This document shows positions 1-10,637 of a DNA stretch of 64,000 bases, one piece after another. This DNA comes from Syntrophus buswellii (lineage in GTDB: Bacteria > Desulfobacterota > Syntrophia > Syntrophales > Syntrophaceae), in the NCBI RefSeq assembly GCF_046097065.1, contig NZ_CP175563.1, positions 3,038,001 to 3,102,000 on the forward strand, given 5' to 3'. Numbering within the stretch: the stretch's first letter is position 1; every line of letters begins with the position of its first letter. The notes beneath the pieces are model-generated. The model saw nothing but the letters and a program-made list of their open reading frames with translations, was not told the DNA's origin and ran no database searches. A program made the position numbers and the translations under genes.

Positions 1-1327
1 CGCTTTTCAGGGGCAGCAGGATCACAAAAGACTGCCAGAGTCGGCGATAGTAATCGGCGGCCTTGATCTCCTCCAGGAGAATGGCGTCGGCCTTGCGGAG
101 GAGGGCCAGCCGCCTGGATGTGACTTCGCCGATGATCCGGATGCCGAGACCGGGACCGGGAAAGGGATGCCTCCAGATCATCTCGTCGGGAAGGCCCAGT
201 TCCCTTCCCAGGAGGCGCACTTCGTCCTTGAAGAGGTGCTTCAGGGGCTCGATGAGCTTCATTTTCATCCGCCGGGGAAGGCCACCCACATTGTGGTGGG
301 ACTTGATCACGGCGCTGGGGCCTCCAAAGGCCGAGCGGGATTCGATGACGTCCGGGTAGAGGGTCCCCTGGGCCAGATAGTCCACATCCCGGATTTTTTG
401 TGCCTCGCTGTCGAAGACCTCGACAAAGACCCGCCCGATGATCTTGCGCTTCCGTTCCGGATCCTCGACGCCCTTCAAGGCGGCAAGAAACTGGGCCCTG
501 GCCCGGACGAACCGGATGTTCATGCGAAAATGCCTTTTGAACAGAGAAAGGACCTTTTCCGCTTCCCCCTGGCGCAGCAGGCCGTTGTCGACAAAGACGC
601 TGGTCAACTGGTTTCCGATGGCCTGGTGGAGAAGCAGCGCCGCGACGGAAGAGTCCACTCCGCCGCTCAATCCCAGGACGACGCGTCGGTCTCCCACTGT
701 GGCGCGGATCTCCTCCACGGAATTCCGGACAAAGGAGGCCATGGTCCAGCTTTTCCCGCAGCCGCAGATGAGAAAGAGAAAGTTTTCCAGCATCTTCTTC
801 CCTTCCGGGGTGTGCACGACTTCAGGATGGAACTGGAGTCCGTAAAAGCGCCGCTTCGAATCCTCAACGGCGGCAACCCGGGTATTGGCCGTTTCCGCGG
901 TGATTTCAAATCCTGCAGGCAACCGGTCGATCGTGTCCCCGTGGCTCATCCAGCAGCGGGTGTTCTCGGCGACGCCCGAAAAGATTCCGTCCCCCTCCCG
1001 CCGGATCACGTGCAGTTCGGCAAAACCGTACTCCCGCTTGGCCGACCGGATTACCTTGCCGCCCAGGCAGTCCACCATGTACTGCAGCCCGTAGCAGATG
1101 CCGAGAGTGGGAATGCCCAACTCGAAGATGCCTTTGTCCACCCGTGGGCTGTCGGGTTCGTAAATGCTTGCCGGCCCTCCGGAGAGAATGATCCCCTCCG
1201 GATTGAGCGCCTTGATCGCCTCCAGGGAAATGTCCGGGGGCTCGATCTGGCAGTACACCTCCAGCTCCCGGACCCGGCGGGCGATCAACTGGTTGTATTG
1301 GGATCCGAAATCGATAATAAGAATCAT
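1..1327 (-). CDS. guaA: GMP synthase (glutamine-hydrolysing), C-terminus beyond window
   Basis: Converts XMP to GMP with ATP and glutamine-derived ammonia. Reading the minus strand from an ATG at 1327 gives an N-terminal class I glutamine amidotransferase domain (about residues 1-195) with nucleophile motif LGICYGLQ and the His/Glu pair in FHPEVVH. The ATP pyrophosphatase domain follows with P-loop LGLSGGVDSS, then the start of the C-terminal dimerisation region (RHPFPGPGLGIRIIGE). About 442 residues are visible; the family is about 510-520, so roughly 70 residues lie outside the left edge. The gene begins 19 nt after carA and is probably co-transcribed with it. Confidence 0.96.
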   Translation of the reverse strand, partial: MILIIDFGSQYNQLIARRVRELEVYCQIEPPDISLEAIKALNPEGIILSGGPASIYEPDSPRVDKGIFELGIPTLGICYGLQYMVDCLGGKVIRSAKREYGFAELHVIRREGDGIFSGVAENTRCWMSHGDTIDRLPAGFEITAETANTRVAAVEDSKRRFYGLQFHPEVVHTPEGKKMLENFLFLICGCGKSWTMASFVRNSVEEIRATVGDRRVVLGLSGGVDSSVAALLLHQAIGNQLTSVFVDNGLLRQGEAEKVLSLFKRHFRMNIRFVRARAQFLAALKGVEDPERKRKIIGRVFVEVFDSEAQKIRDVDYLAQGTLYPDVIESRSAFGGPSAVIKSHHNVGGLPRRMKMKLIEPLKHLFKDEVRLLGRELGLPDEMIWRHPFPGPGLGIRIIGEVTSRRLALLRKADAILLEEIKAADYYRRLWQSFVILLPLKS

Positions 1328-1346
1328 GATAGATGCCTCGCGGCCT

Positions 1347-2525
<1,179 letters not shown>

Positions 2526-2731
2526 TTCTCTGACCGCCTTTGAATCTCCCGCAGGAGAGCAAGGCGAATGCCGTTTGACATTCCGGCCGCCGATGACCGG
2601 CCGCCGCTGCTTGGCTATGAACTATCTACCTGGAATCATTAACTATTAAATAATTTTGTTCCGCTTCTTATATCAGCACCCGTCCGGATAATGCAACACC
2701 ATAATGACGGAGCAGCCGTTTCTGCAGATCG

Positions 2732-4063
2732 TTAAAGCATCGGCAGATAGCGGTCAATTTCATAGCGGCTCACGTGCGTACGGAATCGATCCCATTCCAG
2801 CTTCTTGTTTTCCACGAATTTCTCGAAGATGTGGTCTCCCAGGGTCTCCCGGACCAGTTCGCTCGCGGACACCGCAACAATCGCCTCATAGAGGCTGCCG
2901 GGCAGAGAGCGGATGCCGGCCTCCTCCCTGGCTTTTTCCTTCATTTCAAAGATGTCCTCTTCAATCGGCTCCGGCAGCTCATAGCCCTTCTCCACCCCCT
3001 TCAATCCGGCAGCCAGCATCACGGCGAAGGCCAGGTAGGGGTTGCACGCCGGGTCGGGGGAACGGAACTCGATGCGGGTCGCCTGCTCCTTTCCCGGTTT
3101 ATACATGGGAACGCGAATCATGGCGGAACGGTTGCGCCGCGCCCAGGACACATAGACCGGCGCTTCGTAGCCCGGCACCAAGCGCTTGTAGGAATTGACC
3201 CACTGATTGCAGATCGCCGTAATTTCAGGGGCGTGCCTCATCAGTCCGGCAATGTAGTGCTTTGCCATGGTGGAGAGATGATACGCGTCGTTTCCGTCAA
3301 AGAAGGCATTTTTATCCCCGACAAAGAGAGACTGGTGGGTGTGCATCCCGCTGCCGTTTTCCCCGAAGACCGGCTTGGGCATGAAGGTGGCGTAAAATCC
3401 GTTCTGGCGGGCGATCTCCTTTACCGTCGTCCGGTAGGTCATCACTTTATCCGCCATGCGGAGGGACTCATCGTAACGGAGATCGATTTCATGCTGGCTC
3501 GGCGCCACTTCATGATGGGAGTATTCGACGCGGATTCCCATCTCCTGGAGGGCGAATATGGTCTGCCTGCGCAGATCCGTGGCCACATCCACGGGCAGGC
3601 CGTCGAAGTATCCGCCTCTGTCAAGAAATTCCGGGGATTTGTCGCTGATGAAGTAGAAAAACTCAAGTTCCGGACCGACGTAGAAGGTGTATCCCCGGTC
3701 CGCGATTTTCTTCAGAGCCCGCTTCAGGACATAGCGGGGATCCCCCTGGTAGGGCGTTCCATCCGGATTCAGAATATCGCAGATCATGCGGGCCACCGGG
3801 CGTTCCGACGGCCGCCAGGAGATCATCTGAAAGGTGGTCGGATCCGGCATGGCAATCATGTCGCTTTCCTCAATGCGGCAGAAGCCTTCGATGGAAGACC
3901 CGTCAAACCCCATCCCTTCCGTCATGCCCTCCTCGAGTTCCGAAGGGGTCACGCTGAAGACTTTCTGCACCCCCAGGACATCGGTAAACCAGAACTGTAT
4001 GAAACTCACGTTTTGTTGCCTGACGATCTTATGAACTTCTTCCTTCGTTTGGCAGTTGAACAT
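2732..4063 (-). CDS. glnA: glutamine synthetase type I (short, non-adenylylated form)
   Basis: Makes glutamine from glutamate, ammonia and ATP. 443 residues with the beta-grasp N-terminus (FTDVLGVQK, GMGFDGSSIEGF), the metal/substrate site (YFVGPELEFF-like segment, NGSGMHTHQSL) and the C-terminal RIEFRSPDPACNPYLAF block. The adenylylation-loop sequence of the GSI-beta class is absent and the length fits GSI-alpha, so control is probably transcriptional or by feedback rather than adenylylation. A clean AGGAGG lies 6 nt before the ATG. A sigma-54-like promoter lies about 100 nt upstream and a sigma-54 activator gene is the next gene upstream. Confidence 0.96.
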   Translation of the reverse strand: MFNCQTKEEVHKIVRQQNVSFIQFWFTDVLGVQKVFSVTPSELEEGMTEGMGFDGSSIEGFCRIEESDMIAMPDPTTFQMISWRPSERPVARMICDILNPDGTPYQGDPRYVLKRALKKIADRGYTFYVGPELEFFYFISDKSPEFLDRGGYFDGLPVDVATDLRRQTIFALQEMGIRVEYSHHEVAPSQHEIDLRYDESLRMADKVMTYRTTVKEIARQNGFYATFMPKPVFGENGSGMHTHQSLFVGDKNAFFDGNDAYHLSTMAKHYIAGLMRHAPEITAICNQWVNSYKRLVPGYEAPVYVSWARRNRSAMIRVPMYKPGKEQATRIEFRSPDPACNPYLAFAVMLAAGLKGVEKGYELPEPIEEDIFEMKEKAREEAGIRSLPGSLYEAIVAVSASELVRETLGDHIFEKFVENKKLEWDRFRTHVSRYEIDRYLPML

Positions 4064-4440
4064 TGAAGCCTCCTTTCTTCATACGTCAGCGGGCAAAAAT
4101 CCCATTTCACCTCAAAACGCGGCTTGCATCGGCTTCGTTGGAACAGGACACGATAGAAAAGGCCAAAAGCGTGCCATAGAGGCTCAAGCATGGGATCTGT
4201 CCCGGCTCCCGATGAACCCCCGACACGCGGGCACCTCGCCTTACCCTCGCCAGGCCTGTCAGCTTATGAAACGCAACCTGATATCAATGGATAAAATCTC
4301 TGGCGGCAACAGGAAGTTCTTTTTTTTTCAAGAAAAGAAATGCCAGGAACGAACAAAACAAAATTGTATATAACATCTCAAAGAGAACAAATTTGTCCGA
4401 AAATTCCCGGTTGTCCCGGATCACCTCTTGTCCTCCTGCC
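4064..4440. other. glnA upstream region, 377 nt without a gene
   Basis: Contains the glnA ribosome-binding site, the candidate sigma-54 promoter at 4161-4176 and an AT-rich stretch (about 4310-4390). No convincing ORF, tRNA or strong terminator was seen. An activator binding site would be expected about 100-200 nt upstream of the promoter but could not be picked out by eye. Confidence 0.5.
4161..4176 (-). promoter_or_regulatory. candidate sigma-54 (-24/-12) promoter of glnA
   Basis: On the minus strand the sequence is TGGCAC-GCTTT-TGGCC. It has the full -24 box (TGGCAC) and GC at the exact spacing of the -12 box (consensus TGGCAC-N5-TTGCA, one mismatch within TTGC). It would start transcription near 4150, about 90 nt before the glnA ATG. 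The activator gene at 4441-5982 makes this biologically sensible. Confidence 0.6.
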
Positions 4441-5982
4441 TCAATCCCGGGGTGAGGAGGGGCTTGCATATTTCGCCTTGAATCTCCGGGGATCGATTCC
4501 GAGCTTCTGGATTTTATATTGAATGATCCGCTTTGTCGTCCCAAGGATTCGGGCGGCCTGGCTCTGGTTTCCCCGGCTTTCCTTCAGGGCGTCCACAATC
4601 ATCCCCCGCTCCTGGGCTTCAATCATGGCATTGAGCTTGCCGGACTCTTTTCGCTCCCCTTCGCGGCTCCGAGTCTGAAGCGAGGGGGGCAGGTGGACCG
4701 TTTCGATGGAAGATCCCGTTGCCAGGAGTACCGCCCGCTCGATGCAGTTTTCCAGCTCCCGGACATTGCCGGGCCAGGAATGGCTCAAAAAGGCTTCCAG
4801 GACGGCATTGGAAATGGTCTTGATGGATTTTCCCAGCTCTTTATTGTACTTCATGATAAAGTGGTCCGCCAGGAGGATGATGTCGCTGCCCCGTTCTCGA
4901 AGGGGCGGAAGGTAAAGGGGAAAGACATTCAGCCGGTAATAGAGATCGGCCCGGAACTGGCCCGAGGCCACATCCTGCTCCAGGTTCCGGTTGGTGGCGG
5001 CGATAATGCGGACATCCACGGAGACGACCCGGGACCCACCCAGAGGCTGAAATTTCTTCTCCTGGATCACCCGGAGCAGCTTTGCCTGCGCCGCTGCGGA
5101 CAGTTCGCCGACCTCATCGAGGAAAATAGTCCCTCCGTGGGCCTCCTCAAAACGGCCCCGGCGGTGATGAAAGGCCCCTGTAAAAGACCCCTTCTCGTGG
5201 CCGAAGAGCTCGCTTTCGATGAGAGTATCCGGCATGGCGGCGCAATTGACCTGGATGAGCGGCCCCTTGCGCCGAGGGCTGCGGTTATGAATCGCCCGGG
5301 CGACCAGTTCCTTCCCCGTTCCCGTTTCCCCGTTGATCAATACGGTCGCATTGGAATCGGCCACCTGGACAATCAGGCCGAAAACTTCCTGCATGACCTT
5401 GGAATGGCCTATAATCTCGGAATGGGTGATGGTCGAACGCCCCAGCATATCCCGAAGACGCCGGTTATCCTCTTCCAGGGCGCGGCTGTGAACGCTTTTG
5501 GCGATGAGTTCGGCGATGGAGGAAAGCATGGCCAGTTCCCGGTCGAGGTCCTCCACCTGGAGGACGGCCTTATCCGCCGATAAGACTCCGACAACCCGTT
5601 CGTCATAGACAATCGGCACGCAGAGAAAAGAAAGGTCCGAACGGTTGATAAAGCGCCGCGCACCGGTACGGTCGAGAAAGTGCGCCTCCTGTCCGAGATT
5701 GGCTACGGCCATTGGGCGGCCCGTCTGGGCCACCTTCCCGGTAATGCCCTCTCCGGGCGCGTACGAGACCTCCATCCCCTGGATATCGACCCCATGGGCC
5801 ACATCGAGCCAGACTTCACCCGTTTCGCGGTCCAGCAGAGAGATCATCCCCCGCTGCATGCCGACCCGCTGGTTCATGGCCTGAAGAACCAGTTCCAGCT
5901 GATCCCGAAGTTCCCCCGGCTGGGCAAGGGTTCTGGCAATGGCGTGCAGTGCCGCCAGTTCTTCATAATTATGACTGCTCAC
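4441..5982 (-). CDS. NifA-like sigma-54-dependent transcriptional activator (GAF-AAA-Fis)
   Basis: 513-residue enhancer-binding protein. The N-terminal GAF sensor domain covers about residues 15-165. The AAA+ domain (about 190-425) has Walker A GETGTGKE, the sigma-54 contact loop GSFTGA intact, Walker B TIFLDEVGEL and SWPGNVRELEN. The C-terminal Fis-type helix-turn-helix is NQSQAARILGTTKRIIQYKIQ. Domain order matches NifA; the gene lies just upstream of glnA, so control of nitrogen genes is plausible, but the target and the GAF ligand are not shown by the sequence. Confidence 0.9.
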   Translation of the reverse strand: MSSHNYEELAALHAIARTLAQPGELRDQLELVLQAMNQRVGMQRGMISLLDRETGEVWLDVAHGVDIQGMEVSYAPGEGITGKVAQTGRPMAVANLGQEAHFLDRTGARRFINRSDLSFLCVPIVYDERVVGVLSADKAVLQVEDLDRELAMLSSIAELIAKSVHSRALEEDNRRLRDMLGRSTITHSEIIGHSKVMQEVFGLIVQVADSNATVLINGETGTGKELVARAIHNRSPRRKGPLIQVNCAAMPDTLIESELFGHEKGSFTGAFHHRRGRFEEAHGGTIFLDEVGELSAAAQAKLLRVIQEKKFQPLGGSRVVSVDVRIIAATNRNLEQDVASGQFRADLYYRLNVFPLYLPPLRERGSDIILLADHFIMKYNKELGKSIKTISNAVLEAFLSHSWPGNVRELENCIERAVLLATGSSIETVHLPPSLQTRSREGERKESGKLNAMIEAQERGMIVDALKESRGNQSQAARILGTTKRIIQYKIQKLGIDPRRFKAKYASPSSPRD

Positions 5983-6370
5983 GTTCCATCACCATCATCA
6001 GAATCGTTTCAGGACATCGATACATTTTTGTAGCAGCATCGCGAAGCATCCGCAAGATTATTTCCAGGAATGGCGCCAAAAATTTTTATCCGATGTTCAT
6101 CCCGGCATAAAGGGACCTATGCTCGATAAACTGCCTGAATGCATGTCTTTTAAATGTACCGGGATTCCATGAACGTTGAGGCCGAGCGGAAGCCGCCTCC
6201 TTCTCATCAGGCCGTCCGGGAGATTTGAACGGCGTCCCGGAACGAACTTTTCGCGCATGGCGCCTGTTTCAGCGAAGATAACGCAATTATGAAGCCAAAG
6301 CGGCCGCCGGGAAAAAGAATGTGAACGCCGGGACCATACGGGAAACGACGGGGACAGGGAGGGGATGGAA
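5983..6370. other. 388-nt intergenic region downstream of mnmG
   Basis: No gene seen. A 7-bp inverted repeat TCCGGGA/TCCCGGA (6215-6221 and 6235-6241, 13-nt loop) could form a hairpin downstream of mnmG on the minus strand, but it lacks a T-tract, so it is not called a terminator. Confidence 0.4.
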
Positions 6371-8290
6371 TCAGTCTGACTGGGGAGGAGCAGGAGCCGG
6401 TCCTCTCATCTCCTGCTCCCTTTTCTTGATCATGATCAGAACAGCAGCCAGGGCGGCCTGGGTCATCCCGGTGATGCGCCGGGCCTGCCCGAGCGTCTCC
6501 GGCTCTATCCTGGAAAGCTTCATCTTCAATTCATTGGACAGTCCCGGAACGGCCGAATAATCGAATCCTTCAGGAATCCTTCGGCTTTCCAGGTTCTTCA
6601 TCCGGGCGACGGCTTCCCGCTGGCGGGAGATGTATCCCTCGTATTTCGCTTCAATTTCGATCTGCTTCCGGACGTGCCTGTCGGAGTCCGCGAAAACATC
6701 CTCCGGAAAATCCGGAACATCCCGAAAAAGATCAAGATCCTCCCAGGAGAAATCGGTGCGCTTGAGAAGCTGAAACAGGGAAAGGGGGTTTTTGATGGCC
6801 GGGCTCCCCTTTTTCTCCAGCTTTGAATTCACATCTGCACCGGGATAGATCCGCAGCGAGGAAAGCCGCTTTATTCCTTTCGAAATCCTCTGAATCCGAT
6901 CGGAAATCCGCCCGAAATGTTCAGGTGGGATCAGGCCCAGTTCGAAGCCTCTGGGGGTCAGTCGGAGGGCGGCATTGTCCTCCCGGAGGATCAGCCGGTA
7001 CTCCGCCCGCGAGGTAAACATCCGATAAGGCTCATCCACGCCCTGGGTTACAAGATCATCGATCAGGACGCCCATATACGCCTCCGAGCGATCCAGAACA
7101 AAAGGCGGACGGCCCTGCACCGCCAGGGCGGCATTGATTCCCGCCCACATCCCCTGTGCGGCGGCCTCCTCGTATCCCGACGTGCCGTTGATCTGTCCGG
7201 CCAGGTAAAGCCCCCGGATTTTCTTCGTTTCCAGCGTATGGTGAAGCTGCGTCGGCTGAACGAAATCGTATTCAATGGCATAGGCTGAGCGCATAATTTC
7301 CGCCTCCTCCAGACCCGGCACGCTGTGGACGATTTGTTCCTGGAGGTCGAGGGGCAGGCTGTTGCCCAATCCCTTGGCATAAACCTCTTCCGTGTCCAGT
7401 CCCTCCAGCTCCAGAACCACGGGATGGTGCCCCCGGTCGGCAAAGCGCATCACCTTATCCTCCAGGGACGGGCAGTAGCGGGCGCTGACTCCTTTGATGG
7501 CCCCGGAATAGAGAGGGGAACATTGAATATTTTCCCGGATCAGTCGGTGGGTTTCCGAAGTCGTGTACCCGAAATAGGAGGGAAGCCGATTTTCTCCCAG
7601 GCGTTCCGTGGACAGAGAGAAGGGTTCAAAGGCGGGATCGCTGTCCTGCCGCTCCAGACGGGAGAAATCGATCGTCGAGGCCTTCAGGCGCGGCGGCGTT
7701 CCGGTCTTCATCCGGCCCATTTCAAAGCCGAGATCACAGAGGCACTGAGCCAGGGGCAAGGAAGCCATCTCTCCGGCCCTTCCCGCCGAATAGTGCGCTG
7801 TGCCGACATGGATCAGCCCGTTGAGAAAGGTCCCGGGCGTGATGACCACCGCCCTGGCGCCGTAGCAAACGCCCGTGTGGTCCACCACGCCGGTGACCCG
7901 CCCATCCTCGATGAGGAGGCGATCGATGAGGGTCTGATGGAGATGAAGCCGCGGCTGCCGTTCCACGATGGATTTCATGGTCAGCCGGTAAAGCTGCTTG
8001 TCGCACTGGACCCGGGATGACTGGACGGCCGGCCCTTTGGAGGCGTTGAGGATGCGGAAATGAACGGCGGTTCTGTCCGCCACCCTGCCCATCTCGCCGC
8101 CCAGGGCGTCGATTTCCTTGACGAGCTGCCCCTTGGCCAGTCCGCCGATGGCGGGGTTGCAGGACATCAGGGCGATGGAATCGAGATTGATGTTGAGCAG
8201 GAGGGTTTCGCACCCCATCCGGGACGCCGCCAGCGCCGCCTCGCAGCCGGCATGGCCGGCCCCTACGACTATCACGTCAAATTGCTTCAT
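6371..8290 (-). CDS. mnmG: tRNA uridine-5-carboxymethylaminomethyl modification enzyme MnmG (GidA)
   Basis: FAD/NADH-dependent partner of MnmE that installs the cmnm5 group on wobble uridine 34. 639 residues, normal for the family. The N-terminal Rossmann motif is VIVVGAGHAGCEAA, followed by the hallmark SCNPAIGGLAKGQLVKEIDALGG, then GRMKTGTPPRL, AGQINGTSGYEEAAAQG and TSRAEYRL. The C-terminal MnmE-binding part includes EGYISRQ. It is divergent from the radical SAM gene at 8406. MnmE is not in the window. Confidence 0.97.
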   Translation of the reverse strand: MKQFDVIVVGAGHAGCEAALAASRMGCETLLLNINLDSIALMSCNPAIGGLAKGQLVKEIDALGGEMGRVADRTAVHFRILNASKGPAVQSSRVQCDKQLYRLTMKSIVERQPRLHLHQTLIDRLLIEDGRVTGVVDHTGVCYGARAVVITPGTFLNGLIHVGTAHYSAGRAGEMASLPLAQCLCDLGFEMGRMKTGTPPRLKASTIDFSRLERQDSDPAFEPFSLSTERLGENRLPSYFGYTTSETHRLIRENIQCSPLYSGAIKGVSARYCPSLEDKVMRFADRGHHPVVLELEGLDTEEVYAKGLGNSLPLDLQEQIVHSVPGLEEAEIMRSAYAIEYDFVQPTQLHHTLETKKIRGLYLAGQINGTSGYEEAAAQGMWAGINAALAVQGRPPFVLDRSEAYMGVLIDDLVTQGVDEPYRMFTSRAEYRLILREDNAALRLTPRGFELGLIPPEHFGRISDRIQRISKGIKRLSSLRIYPGADVNSKLEKKGSPAIKNPLSLFQLLKRTDFSWEDLDLFRDVPDFPEDVFADSDRHVRKQIEIEAKYEGYISRQREAVARMKNLESRRIPEGFDYSAVPGLSNELKMKLSRIEPETLGQARRITGMTQAALAAVLIMIKKREQEMRGPAPAPPQSD

Positions 8291-8405
8291 CGGTGTCTCT
8301 TTCTGGAACTATCGAAGCGATTCTTCGCTTTGACAATGCCCCCTTGAAAAGGGGAGGCCTATAATAGTATAAAGCGTAAAAATTACAAGAGGGAGACCGC
8401 ATTTC

Positions 8406-9365
8406 GTGTCCGCATCGCAGCCGGAAAACCGCCTGAAACGCTATTGTGACCTGAAGACCTACTGGAGAAACCGCTTCGGATGCACGGTGTATAAACTGCC
8501 CGTGGACGCCGGCTTCACCTGCCCGAACCGGGACGGCTCACGGGGGACGGGGGGATGCACTTACTGCGACGGGCGGGGATCGCGCCTCCGCCGGGAAGGC
8601 CCGTTACCCTCCGTCAGCGAACAGATCCGGCGGGGAAGGGAATTCTATCGGAACCGCAAGGGGGCAAAAAAGTTCATCGCCTATTTCCAGACTTTCACCA
8701 ATACCTACGCCCCCTGCGACCGCTTGAAGCGCCTCTATGACGAGGCCCTGGCCCAGGAAGACGTTATCGGCCTTTCGGTGGGAACCCGCCCCGACTGTGT
8801 ACCCGACGATGTCCTGGATCTCTTGAAGGGCTACGCCCGGAATGCTCATGTCTGGCTGGAATACGGACTGCAGTCGATTTCCGACACAACGCTGCTGCGG
8901 ATCAACCGGGGCCATACGGCGGCTGAATTTCTTGATGCCGTCAAGCGGGCCGCCGATGAAAATCTGCTGATCTGCACCCACATCATCGTCGGCCTGCCCG
9001 GCGAAACTCCCGAGGATGTCCTGGGGACGGCGCAAACCCTGGCCTCTCTGCCGATTGCAGGGATCAAGATCCATTCCCTGCTGGTTCTGGAGGGTACGTC
9101 CCTTGGGGAAGAGTATCAGAAGGGAGGCTTCAGTCTCTGGAGCCAGGAGGAGTATGTCCGGACGGTCTGCGATGTCCTGGAAATCCTGCCGCCGGAGATG
9201 GTGATTCAGCGCCTGACGGCCGACGGCTATGCCGATATCTACCTGGCCCCCGCCTGGGCCACCAACAAGATGGTCGTTCTCAACGCCATCGACCGGGAGA
9301 TGGAGCGGCGGGATGCCCGGCAGGGATGCCGCTATCGCAGTAATTACCGGCCGGAACGTTCCTGA
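8406..9365 (+). CDS. YhcC-type radical SAM protein (TIGR01212 family)
   Basis: 319 residues, starting at a GTG (8406) after GAGGGAGA. The N-terminal iron-sulfur signature (about residues 38-56) is FTCPNRDGSRGTGGCTYC, typical of the YhcC/Elp3-like subgroup. It is followed by FQTFTNTYAP, SVGTRPDCVPD, GLQS and HIIVGLPGET. The reaction of this widespread bacterial family is not established; an RNA-related role is often suggested. The call is firm at family level only. Confidence 0.88.
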   Translation: MSASQPENRLKRYCDLKTYWRNRFGCTVYKLPVDAGFTCPNRDGSRGTGGCTYCDGRGSRLRREGPLPSVSEQIRRGREFYRNRKGAKKFIAYFQTFTNTYAPCDRLKRLYDEALAQEDVIGLSVGTRPDCVPDDVLDLLKGYARNAHVWLEYGLQSISDTTLLRINRGHTAAEFLDAVKRAADENLLICTHIIVGLPGETPEDVLGTAQTLASLPIAGIKIHSLLVLEGTSLGEEYQKGGFSLWSQEEYVRTVCDVLEILPPEMVIQRLTADGYADIYLAPAWATNKMVVLNAIDREMERRDARQGCRYRSNYRPERS

Positions 9366-9786
9366 GTTTCCTGATTTTTCCCGACTCGCTTTATTCCGTC
9401 AGCCTCAGCAGGCCTTCTTATCGCCCCCTCTTTCACTCTGGATTTAAGGATCATAGAAATCCTTCCCAGCGGTCGAAACGACCGCCGGAAGAAACGAGAC
9501 CGGATAAACTTTCCCCTGCAGGAAACCTGCCTGTCACTCTTCAACCCAAGCAATTTTGCTAATATCGTAGACTATAAAAATATATTTAATATAAATCGAA
9601 ATATATATTGACAAATATATCGAATATCGAATAATAGCCCCATCCATGAACCTGGAAGGCCCTGTCGAGCAGGTGCATGCCCTGAGACTTCGCGGCCCTG
9701 ACAGCAATAAAGGCCGGAGAGGACTGGATGGTGGTTTTGATCTCACAGGAAGTTACCTTAATACGCGTTTTGGAGGGAGATAAAAC
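9366..9786. other. 421-nt intergenic region upstream of panB
   Basis: No gene seen. The centre (about 9550-9640) is very AT-rich and contains a TTGACA/AATAAT promoter pair (listed separately). The remainder would be a leader of about 145 nt before panB; no known riboswitch fold was recognised in it. Confidence 0.5.
9608..9635 (+). promoter_or_regulatory. candidate sigma-70 promoter for panB
   Basis: TTGACA (9608-9613), a 16-nt spacer and AATAAT (9630-9635, 5 of 6 to TATAAT) in a strongly AT-rich segment. It points at panB, 150 nt downstream. Confidence 0.5.
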
Positions 9787-10623
9787 ATGAGCAGAAAAAA
9801 GGTTACCATTGCTGAATTGCAGCAGAAGAAACAGAAGAAAGAGAAGATCACCATGCTCACGGCTTACGATTATCCGACGGCAAGGATCCTGGATCAGGCA
9901 GAGATCGACACGGTCCTGGTTGGAGATTCAGGAGGCATGGTTGCCCTGGGATATGAATCAACCGTTCCCGTGACCATGGAGGAGATGCTGTTCATGTCCA
10001 AGGCGGTCGCCAGGGGGATTCAGAGCGCTTTCATCATAGCGGACATGCCGTTCATGTCCTACCAGGGAAGCGATGAGAGGGCGGTTGACAATGCCGGGCG
10101 CTTCATCAAGGAGGCCGGGTGCGACGCCGTGAAACTGGAAGGGGGAAGTGATTTCGCCTCCACCGTCCGGGCGATCGTCAGAGCCGGGATACCTGTCTGC
10201 GCTCATATCGGCCTGACACCGCAGACGGCAACCATGCTCAGCGGGTTCAAAGTACAGGGAAAAGACGCGGAAGGAGCCAGGAAACTGATACAATCCGCCA
10301 AGGATCTTGAGGAGGCAGGGGCCTTCATGATCGTTTTTGAATGCATACCGGATACCCTGGCGGCAAGGATCACGGCAGAGCTGAAGATTCCCACCATAGG
10401 CATCGGTGCGGGGAAAGACTGCGACGGCCAGGTTCTCGTGTATCACGACACGGTCGGCCTCTTTGAACGGTTCATTCCCAAGTTCGCGAAGCAGTACCTC
10501 AATCTCACGCCCATGATCCGGGATGCCGTTATCCAGTACAAAACGGCCGTAGAGACAGGGGCCTTCCCGGGTCCCGAGCACATGTTCACGATGAGCCAGG
10601 AGGAACTGGATAAGCTCTATTAG
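9787..10623 (+). CDS. panB: 3-methyl-2-oxobutanoate hydroxymethyltransferase (ketopantoate synthase)
   Basis: Transfers a hydroxymethyl group from methylene-THF to ketoisovalerate, the first committed step to pantothenate/CoA. 278 residues of the expected TIM barrel with LTAYDYPTARI, VGDSGGM, the Mg/substrate segment AHIGLTPQ, FECIP and GIGAG. GGAGGGAG lies 7 nt before the ATG. panC and panD are not next to it; an Lrp-type regulator follows 14 nt later, possibly co-transcribed. Confidence 0.94.
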   Translation: MSRKKVTIAELQQKKQKKEKITMLTAYDYPTARILDQAEIDTVLVGDSGGMVALGYESTVPVTMEEMLFMSKAVARGIQSAFIIADMPFMSYQGSDERAVDNAGRFIKEAGCDAVKLEGGSDFASTVRAIVRAGIPVCAHIGLTPQTATMLSGFKVQGKDAEGARKLIQSAKDLEEAGAFMIVFECIPDTLAARITAELKIPTIGIGAGKDCDGQVLVYHDTVGLFERFIPKFAKQYLNLTPMIRDAVIQYKTAVETGAFPGPEHMFTMSQEELDKLY

Positions 10624-10637
10624 ACCGCCGCAAGCTT

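Noticed and set aside
2580..2615. Direct repeat of CCGGCCGCCG (two copies, 4 nt apart) as the start of a repeat array
   Set aside because: Only two copies; no spacer/repeat periodicity, so not CRISPR or a satellite.
6209..6242. tRNA-like T-arm sequence with GATTTGAACGG
   Set aside because: The stem bases flanking the TTC loop do not pair, and no acceptor or anticodon arms could be built around it.
8320..8370. TTGACA (8330) with TATAAT (8360) as a promoter of the radical SAM gene
   Set aside because: The spacer is 24 nt, too long for a sigma-70 promoter; the TATAAT may work with another -35, but none is convincing.
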